Assembly (NCBI RefSeq): GCF_017114825.1
Contig: NZ_JADEVO010000025.1
Location: forward strand, 1 to 64,000
Source of the DNA: Pseudomonas gregormendelii
GTDB lineage: Bacteria > Pseudomonadota > Gammaproteobacteria > Pseudomonadales > Pseudomonadaceae
Length of the DNA stretch: 64,000 nucleotides
Reading direction: 5' to 3'
Part shown: positions 33,182 to 41,450 of the stretch, piece after piece
Layout: the number at the start of each line of letters is the position of its first letter
Numbering within the stretch: position 1 is the stretch's first letter
Position numbers and translations under genes: made by a program
Notes under the pieces: model-generated
What the model was told of the DNA's origin: nothing
The model's database searches: none
What the model saw: only the letters and a program-made list of their open reading frames with translations

Positions 33182-33282
33182 GTAGGAGCTGCCGAGTGCA
33201 ACGAGGCTGCGATCTTTTGGCGGCTGCCCTCAAAAGAACAGGATCAAAAGATCGCAGCCTCGTTGCACTCGACAGCTCCTAC
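33182..33282. repeat. REPIN-type inverted repeat pair
   Basis: Two 38-base arms (33182-33219 and 33245-33282) are inverted copies with one mismatch, separated by 25 bases. Arms run from GTAGGAGCTG through GAGTGCAACGAGGCTGCG to ATCTTTTG. The same arm sequence recurs at 40102 and in part at 46633. Confidence 0.9.
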
Positions 33283-33297
33283 GGGGCAATCAGGCAA

Positions 33298-33831
33298 TCA
33301 GGCAATCGGGATCAGCGGATCGGCAGCGGCCCACGCGGATTCACGATTGGCTGCAGGCGGATAGATCCACTGGGTGTTGATCTGGGTCTTCAACGCCTTG
33401 CCTTCCTGACGGACCAGCTTGACCTGGCGATCCCACCCTTCGGTGTACACCGCGCCCCAGGCCCCGAGGTCCAGGCAGGTCACGTACTTGGGCTGGCTGT
33501 AGGGCGTCGGGGCGACACCGAGCAATTGGGCGGCGACGTTGTTGCCGGCGTGGCGACCGAGGACGATGGCATGCTGGCAGGTCATCAGAGCATGGTTGCC
33601 GATGTCATCGGACGACGCGTAGGCCACATCGCCGGTGGCAAAGATGTCGTCCTGGCCAATCACTTTCAGGTGGCTGTCCACATGCAGGCGGCCCAAGGCA
33701 TCGCGCTCGCCGGGGATCTGTTCGGTGAGCGAGCTGGCACGTACGCCGGTGGTCCAGATCACGGTACTGGCTTCAATGCGCTGCCCATCGGCCAAGGTCA
33801 CTCCGTCGGCATCGACGCCGGCCACCGACGA
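33298..33831 (-). pseudogene. C-terminal remnant of an NAD(P)/FAD-dependent NADH dehydrogenase (Ndh type)
   Basis: About 178 codons of an Ndh-like flavoprotein: VDADGVTLADGQRIEASTVI, WTTGVRASSLTEQ, QDDIFATGDVAY (FAD-binding ATGD motif), GNHALMTCQHAIVLGRHAGN and TCLDLGAWGAVYTEGW. The whole N-terminal FAD-binding half is missing: the frame stops making sense about 15 bases from the rrf2 start on the other strand. A deletion apparently removed the 5' half and the divergent promoter region. Intact relatives are commonly divergent from an rrf2-type gene. Confidence 0.85.
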
Positions 33832-33847
33832 TAGTCGGAGATAAAAC

Positions 33848-34399
33848 ATGTCTCTTTACAGCGCGGGCGTCGAGTACGGCATTCATTGCCTGCTGTTTCT
33901 GGTGGGCAACCGTGGCGAGACCCGGGAGGCGAGCGTGCGCGACCTTGCCGAGCTGCAAGGAGTACCGCTGGATTACCTGGCCAAGATCTTTACCCGGCTG
34001 GCCAAGGCCAAGCTGGTGAGTGCCACCGAGGGCGTGCGCGGCGGGTTCAAGCTGGCCCGCCCTGCTGACGAAATCAGCCTGCTCGACATCGTCAATGCGA
34101 TCGATGGCCAGAAGCTGATTTTCGACTGCAAGGAAATACGCGGGCGGTGTGCGTTATTCGAGGGAACTACGCCGGAGTGGGCGCTGGATGGCCCCTGTTC
34201 AGTGCACGGCGCCATGATGGTGGCGCAAAAACGCATGGAAGAAGCACTGGCCCAGCAGACCATTCTTGATCTGGCGAGGAAGGTCGGGCGCAAGGCCCCG
34301 GCAGAATTCTCCGAGCAGGTGGACACCTGGATCACTGATCGGCGCGACAGGAAAAGCGCCAGCGCCCAAGGCATCCCGCTGACCGACATCAGCGACTGA
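33848..34399 (+). CDS. Rrf2-family transcriptional regulator, possible Fe-S sensor
   Basis: A 183-residue Rrf2/BadM regulator: MSLYSAGVEYGIHCLLFLVG, the winged helix with ASVRDLAELQGVPLDYLAKI and SATEGVRGGFKLARP. Three cysteines (94, 101, 117) lie where Rrf2 proteins bind Fe-S clusters, with spacing C-x6-C-x15-C. The ribosome site (CGGAGATAAAAC) is intact, but the bases before it are the cut end of the ndh remnant, so its native promoter seems lost. It may now be silent or driven from elsewhere. Confidence 0.9.
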   Translation: MSLYSAGVEYGIHCLLFLVGNRGETREASVRDLAELQGVPLDYLAKIFTRLAKAKLVSATEGVRGGFKLARPADEISLLDIVNAIDGQKLIFDCKEIRGRCALFEGTTPEWALDGPCSVHGAMMVAQKRMEEALAQQTILDLARKVGRKAPAEFSEQVDTWITDRRDRKSASAQGIPLTDISD

Positions 34400-34418
34400 A
34401 CACCAGCGCGGCTGAAGC

Positions 34419-34754
34419 CTACAGGCAGTCGCGCACGGCCTGACGCAGCGCGCCGGATTTGGCCCAGGGCGGCCCCTGGTAAAGGGACACGCGGCTGCCA
34501 TTCTTGTTCTTCACGATATCGAGGATCTCGTCTGCGGTGATCATGCCGGGGGCATTGATCCGGTAGCCGTTGGAGATCGAGGTCTGGCGCGTGGCCGAGA
34601 CTTGCTTCTGCCATAACGGCAAGACGCACGCGGCGTACTCCTTGGGCGGCTTCTCGCTGTACTTGCTGACGTTCGGTTCACCGGGCACGACGGAAGCGGG
34701 CAATGAACAACCCGCCAGTGTCGCCAGCATGATTCCTGCGATGAGCATCCGCAT
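34419..34754 (-). CDS. Small lipoprotein, function unknown
   Basis: A 111-residue protein with a short signal ending in ATLAGC, giving a lipobox with Cys 16. The mature part is polar (KPPKEYAACVLPLWQKQVSA, MITADEILDIVKNKNGSRVS) with Cys residues at 43 and near the end (RDCL). The next gene is in the opposite strand-wise tail. Similar small lipoproteins are common in Pseudomonas; I cannot assign a role. ATG 34754 is preceded by AAGGAAAC. Confidence 0.7.
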   Translation of the reverse strand: MRMLIAGIMLATLAGCSLPASVVPGEPNVSKYSEKPPKEYAACVLPLWQKQVSATRQTSISNGYRINAPGMITADEILDIVKNKNGSRVSLYQGPPWAKSGALRQAVRDCL

Positions 34755-34828
34755 GAAGGTTTCCTTCGCTTAAAAAGGAAAATGTAGCGCGTGCCGGCGC
34801 AGACATCCATCTGATACACAAAAGCTCA

Positions 34829-35041
34829 TCATTGCCCGTTGTTATCGGGCGTCTCGTAAGTTCGCGCATTCAGGTAATTCATCCAGCGCTCATAGGCCTC
34901 GTGTTGCCATTGAGTGACCCGCTCCCACTCCGGGCCGCTGAGCTGATGGGCGGATATCAGCTTCATCATTTCCGTGGTGGCCGCATCCAGATCAACGATC
35001 AGCTCATGGGCGTGAAACCTGAAATCATCGGTGGTCGTCAT
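34829..35041 (-). CDS. Small conserved cytosolic protein
   Basis: A 70-residue acidic protein (DDFRFHAHELIVDLDAATTE, WERVTQWQHEAYERWMNYLN) with no signal. It looks helical. Start ATG 35041 has AGGTCAC upstream. Not recognised; the Trp/Tyr-rich second helix is its main feature. Confidence 0.6.
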   Translation of the reverse strand: MTTTDDFRFHAHELIVDLDAATTEMMKLISAHQLSGPEWERVTQWQHEAYERWMNYLNARTYETPDNNGQ

Positions 35042-35213
35042 TTGAAAGTGACCTCTGACACAGCGCGAAATCGCTACTCCAATACGACAGCGCCGCTGCG
35101 GGCTCGCTTAATCTTCCCGACCAAAGGCAAACGCCTGCGCGCAGCGACACAACTTCCGTCACGGTGAAAAGGGTCTAGTATTCCGAGACGGAGAATCATT
35201 GCAGGAGGTCAGC

Positions 35214-35453
35214 ATGTGGCTTAACGAATCGGAACAGCAACTTCGGCGGGACTTGCAGGGCGTTGCCTCGGACCTGCGCTGGTCGGCGGTAGAGCTTTTG
35301 CGCATTGCCGAGCAATTCCAGCAGGCGGGCAACGAGGTGGACGCCAAAGCCGCCAAGCGCCTGTGTGAAGTGCTTCAAGGGGATGAAGAGCGCCTGGCGC
35401 AGTATGCCGGGGAAGTGAAGGCCAGGGCGATCACGCGCAACCAGGCGCACTGA
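35214..35453 (+). CDS. Small helical protein, unknown function
   Basis: A 79-residue charged helical protein (LNESEQQLRRDLQGVASDLR, AGNEVDAKAAKRLCEVLQGD). ATG 35214 has a strong AGGAGG 5 bases upstream, which supports a real short gene. No membrane segment; function unknown. Confidence 0.65.
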   Translation: MWLNESEQQLRRDLQGVASDLRWSAVELLRIAEQFQQAGNEVDAKAAKRLCEVLQGDEERLAQYAGEVKARAITRNQAH

Positions 35454-35509
35454 GCGAACGGGTGGCGAGGGAGCATGCTCCCCCGCCACCGCACATTTAA
35501 CGCAAGCCG

Positions 35510-35701
35510 CTACTGTTTAGTGGCAGGTCTGGGCGATCTGTCGCGGTAGCCGGGCAAGGACGCCGCAAAGGCCAGCGCCTCCTCGCGGCTGGCAAACGCG
35601 CCCAGACGGTCGCCTTTGGTGCAGACACGCCAAGGGCCATTGTTCACGCTGAGCACGTCGTAACCGTTCATATGCATCTTATTTAGCATCGGTGCACTCA
35701 T
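35510..35701 (-). CDS. Small protein of unknown function, DUF2188-like spacing
   Basis: A 63-residue protein: NGYDVLSVNNGPWRVCTKGD and FASREEALAFAASLPGYRDR. The pattern of a short beta-hairpin followed by a SREEAL.FA helix resembles small DUF2188-type proteins. ATG 35701 is preceded by GGAGGTTGTC. Not otherwise recognised. Confidence 0.6.
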   Translation of the reverse strand: MSAPMLNKMHMNGYDVLSVNNGPWRVCTKGDRLGAFASREEALAFAASLPGYRDRSPRPATKQ

Positions 35702-35905
35702 GACAACCTCCGTTGCGCCATCATCTCCAGGATTGACCTCTCTACCTTACACCTGCTCCTGGCGAACGTACTGACCAGACGTCGTGACGACAGCGATTGC
35801 ACTTTCACCCTCCTCCCGGGCTCCAATCATCTGAAACCCTACGCTGCACGGTCTGAATATTGCAGTTTCATGACATTATTGTGACAGCCAATATCTGGAT
35901 AGAGC

Positions 35906-36268
35906 ATGAAAGTACGCGCCACCGTTATCTGCGAGCAGGATCGCCACATACTTCTGGTACGCAAGCATAGATGCCGCTGGACCCTGCCCGGAGGCAAGGT
36001 CGAGCGCGGCGAAACCGTTGCGGACGCGGCCAGACGCGAGCTTCAGGAGGAAACCAGCCTGGGGGTCGACGAGCTTCTGTACCTGATGGCACTGGAATCC
36101 GGCGACACCTGTCACCACGTGTACGAAGCGTCGGTGGTGGATTACGAGGTCGCGCGGCCGACCAATGAAATCGTCGACTGCATCTGGCACCCACTCGATT
36201 CGGTGCACAATCTGAGCACCAACGATGCCACGCTGCGCATCGTCAGGGCGTTCCAGCGTCGGCTCTAG
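35906..36268 (+). CDS. Nudix hydrolase
   Basis: A 120-residue Nudix-fold protein. The Nudix box is complete: G-x5-E-x7-REUxEExxU is met by GGKVERGETVADAARRELQE followed by ET (about residues 30-51). It probably hydrolyses a nucleoside diphosphate derivative; the substrate is not evident. It is convergent with benD. Start ATG 35906. Confidence 0.88.
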   Translation: MKVRATVICEQDRHILLVRKHRCRWTLPGGKVERGETVADAARRELQEETSLGVDELLYLMALESGDTCHHVYEASVVDYEVARPTNEIVDCIWHPLDSVHNLSTNDATLRIVRAFQRRL

Positions 36269-36289
36269 GGTTGCTCATGCCTGGGCCAG

Positions 36290-37057
36290 TCAGCCCTGGT
36301 CGCCGCCTCCCACGGGCATGACCATGCCGGTGATGTAGGAGGCGTCGTCGCTGGCCAGAAACAGAATTGCACCTGCCTGCTCATCAAGCGTGCCATAGCG
36401 TTTCATCAGGCTGCTATCGAGCGTCTGGTCGACGATCTGCTGGTACCACACCTTCTCTTCGGCACTCTGTTCGGCGTTATTGCGCGGGATGACCCGTGGC
36501 GGCGCATCGGTGCCGCCGGGGGCCGTGGCATTGACGCGAACGCCACGCCCGGCCGTTTCGAACGCCAGGCACGCGGTCAGTGCGTTGACCCCGCCTTTCG
36601 CCGCACCGTAGGGCACACGGTTGATGCTGCGAGTGGCAATGGAGGAGACGTTGACGATCGCCCCGCTGCCTTGCTCCAGCATGAACGGCAGTGCGGCATG
36701 GCAGCACCACAGGGTCGGGAACAGCGAGCGACGCACTTCGGCTTCGATCTGCGACGCTTCGTAGTGCTCGAAAGGCTTGGCCCAGATCGTCCCGCCGACG
36801 TTGTTGATCAGGATGTCCAGGCGACCAAAACGTTCAACGGCGGTCTGCATCACGCGCTCGCATTCGCTGTATTGCTCGAGATCGGCGGTCAGCGCGAAGC
36901 TGCCCTGGCCCAGTTGCTCTTGCAGCTCGAACACCAGCTCGGAGCGGTCGACCAGGATCAGCCGCGCACCTTCGGCCGCCATGCGTTCGGCGACCCGCCG
37001 GCCGATGCCTTGCGCGGCGCCGGTGATCAGGGCGACTTTTTCGTGGAATCTGTTCAT
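36290..37057 (-). CDS. benD: BenD, benzoate cis-diol dehydrogenase (SDR)
   Basis: A 255-residue short-chain dehydrogenase. It has the NAD site TGAAQGIG (about 12-19), NNVGG (about 86-90) and a catalytic Ser/Tyr-x3-Lys in VSSIATRSINRVPYGAAKGG. It oxidises 1,6-dihydroxycyclohexadiene carboxylate (benzoate diol) to catechol with loss of CO2. It is the last gene of benABCD, 41 bases after benC. ATG 37057. Confidence 0.93.
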   Translation of the reverse strand: MNRFHEKVALITGAAQGIGRRVAERMAAEGARLILVDRSELVFELQEQLGQGSFALTADLEQYSECERVMQTAVERFGRLDILINNVGGTIWAKPFEHYEASQIEAEVRRSLFPTLWCCHAALPFMLEQGSGAIVNVSSIATRSINRVPYGAAKGGVNALTACLAFETAGRGVRVNATAPGGTDAPPRVIPRNNAEQSAEEKVWYQQIVDQTLDSSLMKRYGTLDEQAGAILFLASDDASYITGMVMPVGGGDQG

Positions 37058-37098
37058 GTGTACCTCAATGGCTCAGGTGCAGCAGTTCTTGTACGGGC

Positions 37099-38112
37099 TC
37101 ACGCCGCGCTGGCGGCGAATTTCTCGTAGTAGAAATTGGCCGGGGCGATGCCCTGTTCGCGAATGTACTGGCTGACCGCCTCGACCATCGGCGGCGGGCC
37201 GCACAGGTAGACGTCTACGTCACCATCGTTCAGATGCCGTGGCTCGATGTGCTGGGTCACATAGCCCTTGAGCGGGTGCTGGCTGTCAGGGCTGGCCACG
37301 CAGGCGCTGAAGCTGAAGTTGGGGATGCGGGCGGCGAAGGCTTCGAGGCGATCGAGTTCCACCAGGTCGAAATCATGGGTCACGCCATAAATCAGGTGCA
37401 ACGGATGCTCACTGCCCTGCTCGGCGATCTTCTCCAGCATCGCTGTAAATGGCGCCAGCCCGGTGCCACCGGCCAGCAGCAACAACGGACGACGGATGTC
37501 GCGCAGGTAGAAGCTGCCCAATGGCCCGGCCAGGCTCATGCTGTCGCCGGCCTTGGCCATGCCGGTGAGAAAACTGCTCATCAGCCCCCCAGGCACGTTG
37601 CGAATCAGGAAGCTCACTTCGCCGTCATGCTGCAGCGAGCTGAAGGAGTAGGCACGGGTCTGGGTACTGCCCGGGACCCCAAGGTTGACATATTGCCCCG
37701 GCAGGAACGCCAGTTTGTTCAGGGCCTCGCCCTTGATCGACAGTGCAATGGTGCTGTCGGACAGCTGGCGCACGGCGCTGATGGTTGCTTCAAAGCTGGC
37801 CTGCCGGGTGCGGCAGACATCCGAGGAAGCCGGCACCCGCACCACGCAGTCGCTCTGGGCGCGCATCTGGCAGGTGAGGACAAAACCATGTTCGGCTTCG
37901 TCGGCAGTCAGGGCGTCATCAATGTATTCCTCGCCCAAGTCATAACGACCGGCTTCGGCAAAACACTTGCAGGTACCGCAGGCGCCGTCGCGGCAGTCCA
38001 GCGGGATGTTGATGCCCTGGCGATACGCGGCATCGGCCACGGTTTCACCTGGATTGGCGTCGATGAACCGGGTGACGCCGTCTTCGAAATTGAATGCGAT
38101 GGAATGAGTCAT
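37099..38112 (-). CDS. benC: BenC, reductase of benzoate 1,2-dioxygenase
   Basis: A 337-residue electron-transfer protein: N-terminal plant-type [2Fe-2S] domain with CRDGACGTCKC and a fourth Cys in FVLTCQM, then an FAD-binding domain (RAYSFSS) and an NAD-binding domain (LLLAGGTGLAPFTAM). It passes electrons from NADH to the BenAB oxygenase. ATG 38112 is preferred because the upstream frame to 38157 overlaps benB, and GAGG precedes it by about 8 bases. Confidence 0.95.
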   Translation of the reverse strand: MTHSIAFNFEDGVTRFIDANPGETVADAAYRQGINIPLDCRDGACGTCKCFAEAGRYDLGEEYIDDALTADEAEHGFVLTCQMRAQSDCVVRVPASSDVCRTRQASFEATISAVRQLSDSTIALSIKGEALNKLAFLPGQYVNLGVPGSTQTRAYSFSSLQHDGEVSFLIRNVPGGLMSSFLTGMAKAGDSMSLAGPLGSFYLRDIRRPLLLLAGGTGLAPFTAMLEKIAEQGSEHPLHLIYGVTHDFDLVELDRLEAFAARIPNFSFSACVASPDSQHPLKGYVTQHIEPRHLNDGDVDVYLCGPPPMVEAVSQYIREQGIAPANFYYEKFAASAA

Positions 38113-38122
38113 GGCGACGGCC

Positions 38123-38611
38123 TCACAAATGGTAGACATCAATGACCTGACGAACATAGTCGTTCTTCAGGATCACTTTCTTGGCCTTGATCAGCGGGTT
38201 GTCACCGCGCATGTCCAGGGTGTAGAAACTGCTGCCGAAGTAGCTGTCGACGGTCTTGTAGCGAAAGCTCAGGGTGTGCCAGTTGAAGCGCACCTTGCAG
38301 ATGCCGTCGGCCTGTTCCAGCAGTTCGATGTTGCTCAGGTTATGCGAGGTGCGGGTGTCCGGCACGCTGGCGCTGGAGCGTTCGGTCTTGATGCGGAACA
38401 CGCGGTCTTCAAGGCCGGTGCGATTGCCGTACCAGATCAGCGAGATTTCCCGCTGCGGGTCCTCGGTCAGCTCGTCGTTGTCGTCCCAGGACGGCATCCA
38501 GAAGGTCGCGTCCGGCGCGTACAGTTCCAGCCATTCATCCCACTGGCGATCGTCGAGGTAGCGCGCTTCGCGGTAGAGGAAATCGCGCACGGATTCGTAG
38601 GTAATGGTCAT
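38123..38611 (-). CDS. benB: BenB, small (beta) subunit of benzoate 1,2-dioxygenase
   Basis: A 162-residue ring-hydroxylating dioxygenase beta subunit (DFLYREARYLDDRQWDEWLE near the N-terminus; ERSSASVPDTRTSHNLSNI; SFRYKTVDSYFGSSFYTLD). It gives structure to the alpha3beta3 oxygenase. ATG 38611 shares bases with the benA stop (TGATG), so benA and benB are translationally coupled. Confidence 0.95.
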   Translation of the reverse strand: MTITYESVRDFLYREARYLDDRQWDEWLELYAPDATFWMPSWDDNDELTEDPQREISLIWYGNRTGLEDRVFRIKTERSSASVPDTRTSHNLSNIELLEQADGICKVRFNWHTLSFRYKTVDSYFGSSFYTLDMRGDNPLIKAKKVILKNDYVRQVIDVYHL

Positions 38612-39972
38612 CACACTGTCTCCACGTCGATCAGCTTCGCCTGCTCGGCGGCCAGCGCCTTGAGCATGGTCTGCTGCCAGTACTTGTGCTGCAGCACGAA
38701 CAGACCTTCGTCTTCGGTGCGCACGCCGCTGAGCAACGGCTGCAGGTCGATTTCCCTGGCTGCCTCATCGGCGCCTTCGACCCAGTGCTCGGCACCGCGG
38801 GACATGTCGTTCCAGGCGGTGACGCTGCCCTGGTAACCGGTCTGGCAGGAACGAAACTCTTCGAGATCGTCCGGCGTCGCCATACCGCTGACGTTGAAGA
38901 AGTCCTCGTACTGGCGAATGCGGCTGGAGCGCGCGTGATCGCTTTCGCCTTTAGGCGCGATGCAGTAGATGGTGATTTCCGTGCGGTTGACCGAGATCGG
39001 CCGGGCAATGCGGATCTGCGAGCTGAACTGGTCCATCAGGTACACGTTGGGGTACAGGCACAGGTTGCGCGAGTTCTCGATCATCCAGTCGGCGCGAGCC
39101 TTGCCGAAGTCCTGGGCGAGCTCGTCGCGGCGCTCGTACAGTGGGCGGTCTTCCGGGTTGGCCCAGCGGGTCCAGAGCAGCATGTGCCCCTTGTCGAAGG
39201 AATAGAAACCACCGCCCTGCTTGGCCCAGCTGCCGGCGCTCATGGTCGGGTTGGTATCGCCGGCCTCGCGCTGCTTGCGCTGGTTCTGGGTGGCGGCATA
39301 GTTCCAGTGCACGGAGCTGACGTGGTAGCCGTCGGCACCGTTTTCCGCAGTGAGTTTCCAGTTGCCTTCGTAGATGTAGCTGGAAGAACCGCGCAACACT
39401 TCGAGGCCATCGGCGGATTGATCGACGATCATGTCGATGATCTTGGCCGATTCGCCAAGGTGTTCCACCAGCGGGACTACGTCGGCCTTGAGGCTGCCGA
39501 ACAGGAAGCCGCGATAGGATTCGAAACGGGCGACCCGGGTCAGGTCGTGGGAGCCTTCGCAGTTGAAGCTCGCCGGGTAACCGGCCGCCGCCGGGTCCTT
39601 GACCTTGAGCAGCTTGCCGGAATTGTTGAAGGTCCAGCCGTGGAACGGGCAGGTATAGGAGCTCTTGTTGCCGGATTTGTGCCGGCACAGCATCGCGCCG
39701 CGGTGACTGCAGGCGTTGATGAAGGCGTTGAGTTCACCGTCCTTGTTGCGCGCGATGAAGATCGACTGGCGCCCCATGGTGGTGGTGTAGAAATCGTTTT
39801 TGTTGGGGATCTGGCTTTCGTGGGCGAGGTACAGCCAGTTGCCTTCGAAGATGTGTTCCATCTCGAGGTCGAACAGCCGCGGGTCGGTGAACATCTCGCG
39901 TTTGCAGCGATAGATGCCCTGCTCTGGATCGTCTTCAAGCAGGGATTGCAGGTATTCGGGTCGCAGGGTCAT
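38611..39972 (-). CDS. benA: BenA, large (alpha) subunit of benzoate 1,2-dioxygenase
   Basis: A 453-residue Rieske non-heme iron oxygenase. The Rieske ligands are in CSHRGAMLCRH and CPFHGWTF (about 87-115); the mononuclear iron site is in ENGADGYHVSSVH (about 210-222). It adds O2 to benzoate to form the cis-diol. ATG 39972 has GGAGG 8 bases upstream and gives the usual BenA length; the frame extends to 40011. It is first in benABCD, downstream of BenR-type boxes. Confidence 0.96.
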   Translation of the reverse strand: MTLRPEYLQSLLEDDPEQGIYRCKREMFTDPRLFDLEMEHIFEGNWLYLAHESQIPNKNDFYTTTMGRQSIFIARNKDGELNAFINACSHRGAMLCRHKSGNKSSYTCPFHGWTFNNSGKLLKVKDPAAAGYPASFNCEGSHDLTRVARFESYRGFLFGSLKADVVPLVEHLGESAKIIDMIVDQSADGLEVLRGSSSYIYEGNWKLTAENGADGYHVSSVHWNYAATQNQRKQREAGDTNPTMSAGSWAKQGGGFYSFDKGHMLLWTRWANPEDRPLYERRDELAQDFGKARADWMIENSRNLCLYPNVYLMDQFSSQIRIARPISVNRTEITIYCIAPKGESDHARSSRIRQYEDFFNVSGMATPDDLEEFRSCQTGYQGSVTAWNDMSRGAEHWVEGADEAAREIDLQPLLSGVRTEDEGLFVLQHKYWQQTMLKALAAEQAKLIDVETV

Positions 39973-40036
39973 GGCCGCCGCCTCCATTGTTTTTATTTCA
40001 GGCAGGGCCATGCTAGGACGGGGGGACGGGACGGAC

Positions 40037-40072
40037 TATCCGCAGGGTGCAGACCTGTATCCGTTTAGTGCA
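40037..40072 (-). promoter_or_regulatory. Tandem XylS/BenR-type operator boxes upstream of benA
   Basis: Read on the minus strand, TGCACTAAACGGATA (40072-40058) and TGCACCCTGCGGATA (40051-40037) are two direct copies of TGCA-N6-GGNTA, 21 bases apart and 65-100 bases before the benA ATG. This is the known recognition pattern of the XylS/BenR AraC-family activators, which bind tandem sites overlapping the -35 region. Confidence 0.9.
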
Positions 40073-40090
40073 GCTCTGTGGGGCCGCTGC

Positions 40091-40194
40091 GTAGGAGCTG
40101 CGTAGGAGCTGTCGAGTGCAACGAGGCTGCGATCTTTTGATCTTGAAAAGCAAAGTCAAAAGATCGCAGCCTCGTTGCACTCGACAGCTCCTAC
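40091..40194. repeat. REPIN with perfect 39-bp arms plus an extra 11-bp unit
   Basis: Arms 40102-40140 and 40156-40194 are exact inverted copies, spaced by 15 bases. Directly before the left arm is one GTAGGAGCTGC (40091-40101), the same unit as the array at 29164. It lies between the benA promoter and the end of benR and could form a strong hairpin in the benR transcript. Confidence 0.95.
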
Positions 40195-40219
40195 AGAGGT
40201 ATTGGTGGTGTTTGCGGGT

Positions 40220-41179
40220 TCAATGCCGGCGCTTGAGGGTGTCCGAGGGCAGTTCGCCGAATTGTTTGCGGTAGCTGTCGGAGAACCGTCCCAGGTGCAG
40301 GAAGCCGTAATCCATCGCCACTTCGGTGACGTTGCGCACGATGCAGGTCGGGTCACTGAGGCAAGCGTTGACTCGTTCCAGGCGCTTCTGGCGGATGTAG
40401 TTTTTCGGCGTGGTGCAGGCGTTGCGTTCAAACAGGCCATATAACGAACGCAGGCTCATGCTGGCCTGGCGCGCGAGTTCCTCGCTGTCGATGTCGTGCT
40501 TGAGGTTGCGGGCGATGAAATCGGCAATCGCTTCGAACGTCGCAGCCTGCGAACCGAGTTCCAGGCGGCTGACGTTGGTCTTCATCAGGCTGAGCATCTT
40601 GCTGACGATGATCTGCGTGTAGTGCTCCTGCACCCGGGGAATCTGCTCGGTGGCCTCGGCCTCCTGGCAAATCATCGCCAGCAGATTGACGAAACCTTCC
40701 AGTTCATTGAGCTGGTAGCGGTTTTCCAGAAACCGTACGCCCTGCCCCGGATAACGCCAGCGCTGCTCGTCGCAGACCGACTCCAGCAACGAGGCAGGGA
40801 CTTTGAGGATGAATTTTTCGCAATCGTCGGAATAGGTCAGATCCACCGGATCGTCGGGGTTGATCAGCAGCAATTCGCCGGGGGCGAAGTAATGCTCCTG
40901 GGCGTGACCACGCCACAGGCAATTGCCGCGCAATAACACTTGCAGGTGATAGATGGTTTCCAGCGCGCCCGAGGTGACGCGAACGCTGCCGCCGTAGCTG
41001 ATACGGCACAGGTCGAGGCTGGCGAATTTGCGATGATTGAGACTGGCCAGGGGTTGCCCGGCACGGGGCATCAGGATGCAATGGTTGCCAACATGCTGAT
41101 TGACGTAGCCCGACACGGCGTAGGGGTCGGCCTGGTCGAATACCGTGCTGCGCTGACTCAACAGTTGCGCGTGCATCAT
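40220..41179 (-). CDS. benR: BenR, AraC/XylS-family activator of benABCD
   Basis: A 319-residue AraC-family protein. The N-terminal sensing part has QHVGNHCILMPRAGQPLASL and the C-terminal ~100 residues hold two helix-turn-helices (DIDSEELARQASMSLRSLYG, VTEVAMDYGFLHLGRFSDSY). It is expected to respond to benzoate and activate benA through the boxes at 40037-40072. It lies directly upstream of benABCD in the same orientation. Start is ATG 41179 or the adjacent second Met. Confidence 0.92.
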   Translation of the reverse strand: MMHAQLLSQRSTVFDQADPYAVSGYVNQHVGNHCILMPRAGQPLASLNHRKFASLDLCRISYGGSVRVTSGALETIYHLQVLLRGNCLWRGHAQEHYFAPGELLLINPDDPVDLTYSDDCEKFILKVPASLLESVCDEQRWRYPGQGVRFLENRYQLNELEGFVNLLAMICQEAEATEQIPRVQEHYTQIIVSKMLSLMKTNVSRLELGSQAATFEAIADFIARNLKHDIDSEELARQASMSLRSLYGLFERNACTTPKNYIRQKRLERVNACLSDPTCIVRNVTEVAMDYGFLHLGRFSDSYRKQFGELPSDTLKRRH

Positions 41180-41257
41180 CGGGTCACTCTCGTTGTTGTT
41201 ATAGATGTTCTGGTCATTCTAGAGCAGTACCGGCACCGATGTACGAGTTGACCGACA

Positions 41258-41441
41258 CGTGGGAGCGGGCAAATCTTGCAGGAGCCTTATGCATCGCCAT
41301 CGCCGGCAAGCCTGGCTCCTGCAGATTTGTGGCGAGCCAAAATCCCGCGCACACCCGGGCCCCTGTGGGAGCCTGGCTTGCCAGCGATGGCGGCATCACA
41401 TTCACCATCGCCATCGGGGGCAAGCCGGGCTCCTGCAGGTT
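41258..41441. repeat. Cluster of REP-like repeats between catA and benR
   Basis: Three related units carry CATCGCCGGCAAGCCTGGCT (41299-41318), its inverted form at 41365-41393 (GGAGCCTGGCTTGCCAGCG) and CATCGGGGGCAAGCCGGGCT (41412-41431). They fill the 271-base gap and probably act as transcript 3' ends for catA. Confidence 0.7.
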
Positions 41442-41450
41442 GTACGGGGA

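Noticed and set aside
38686..40068. 460-codon plus-strand frame opposite benA
   Set aside because: BenA is fully supported by Rieske and iron motifs; the opposite frame has no similarity.
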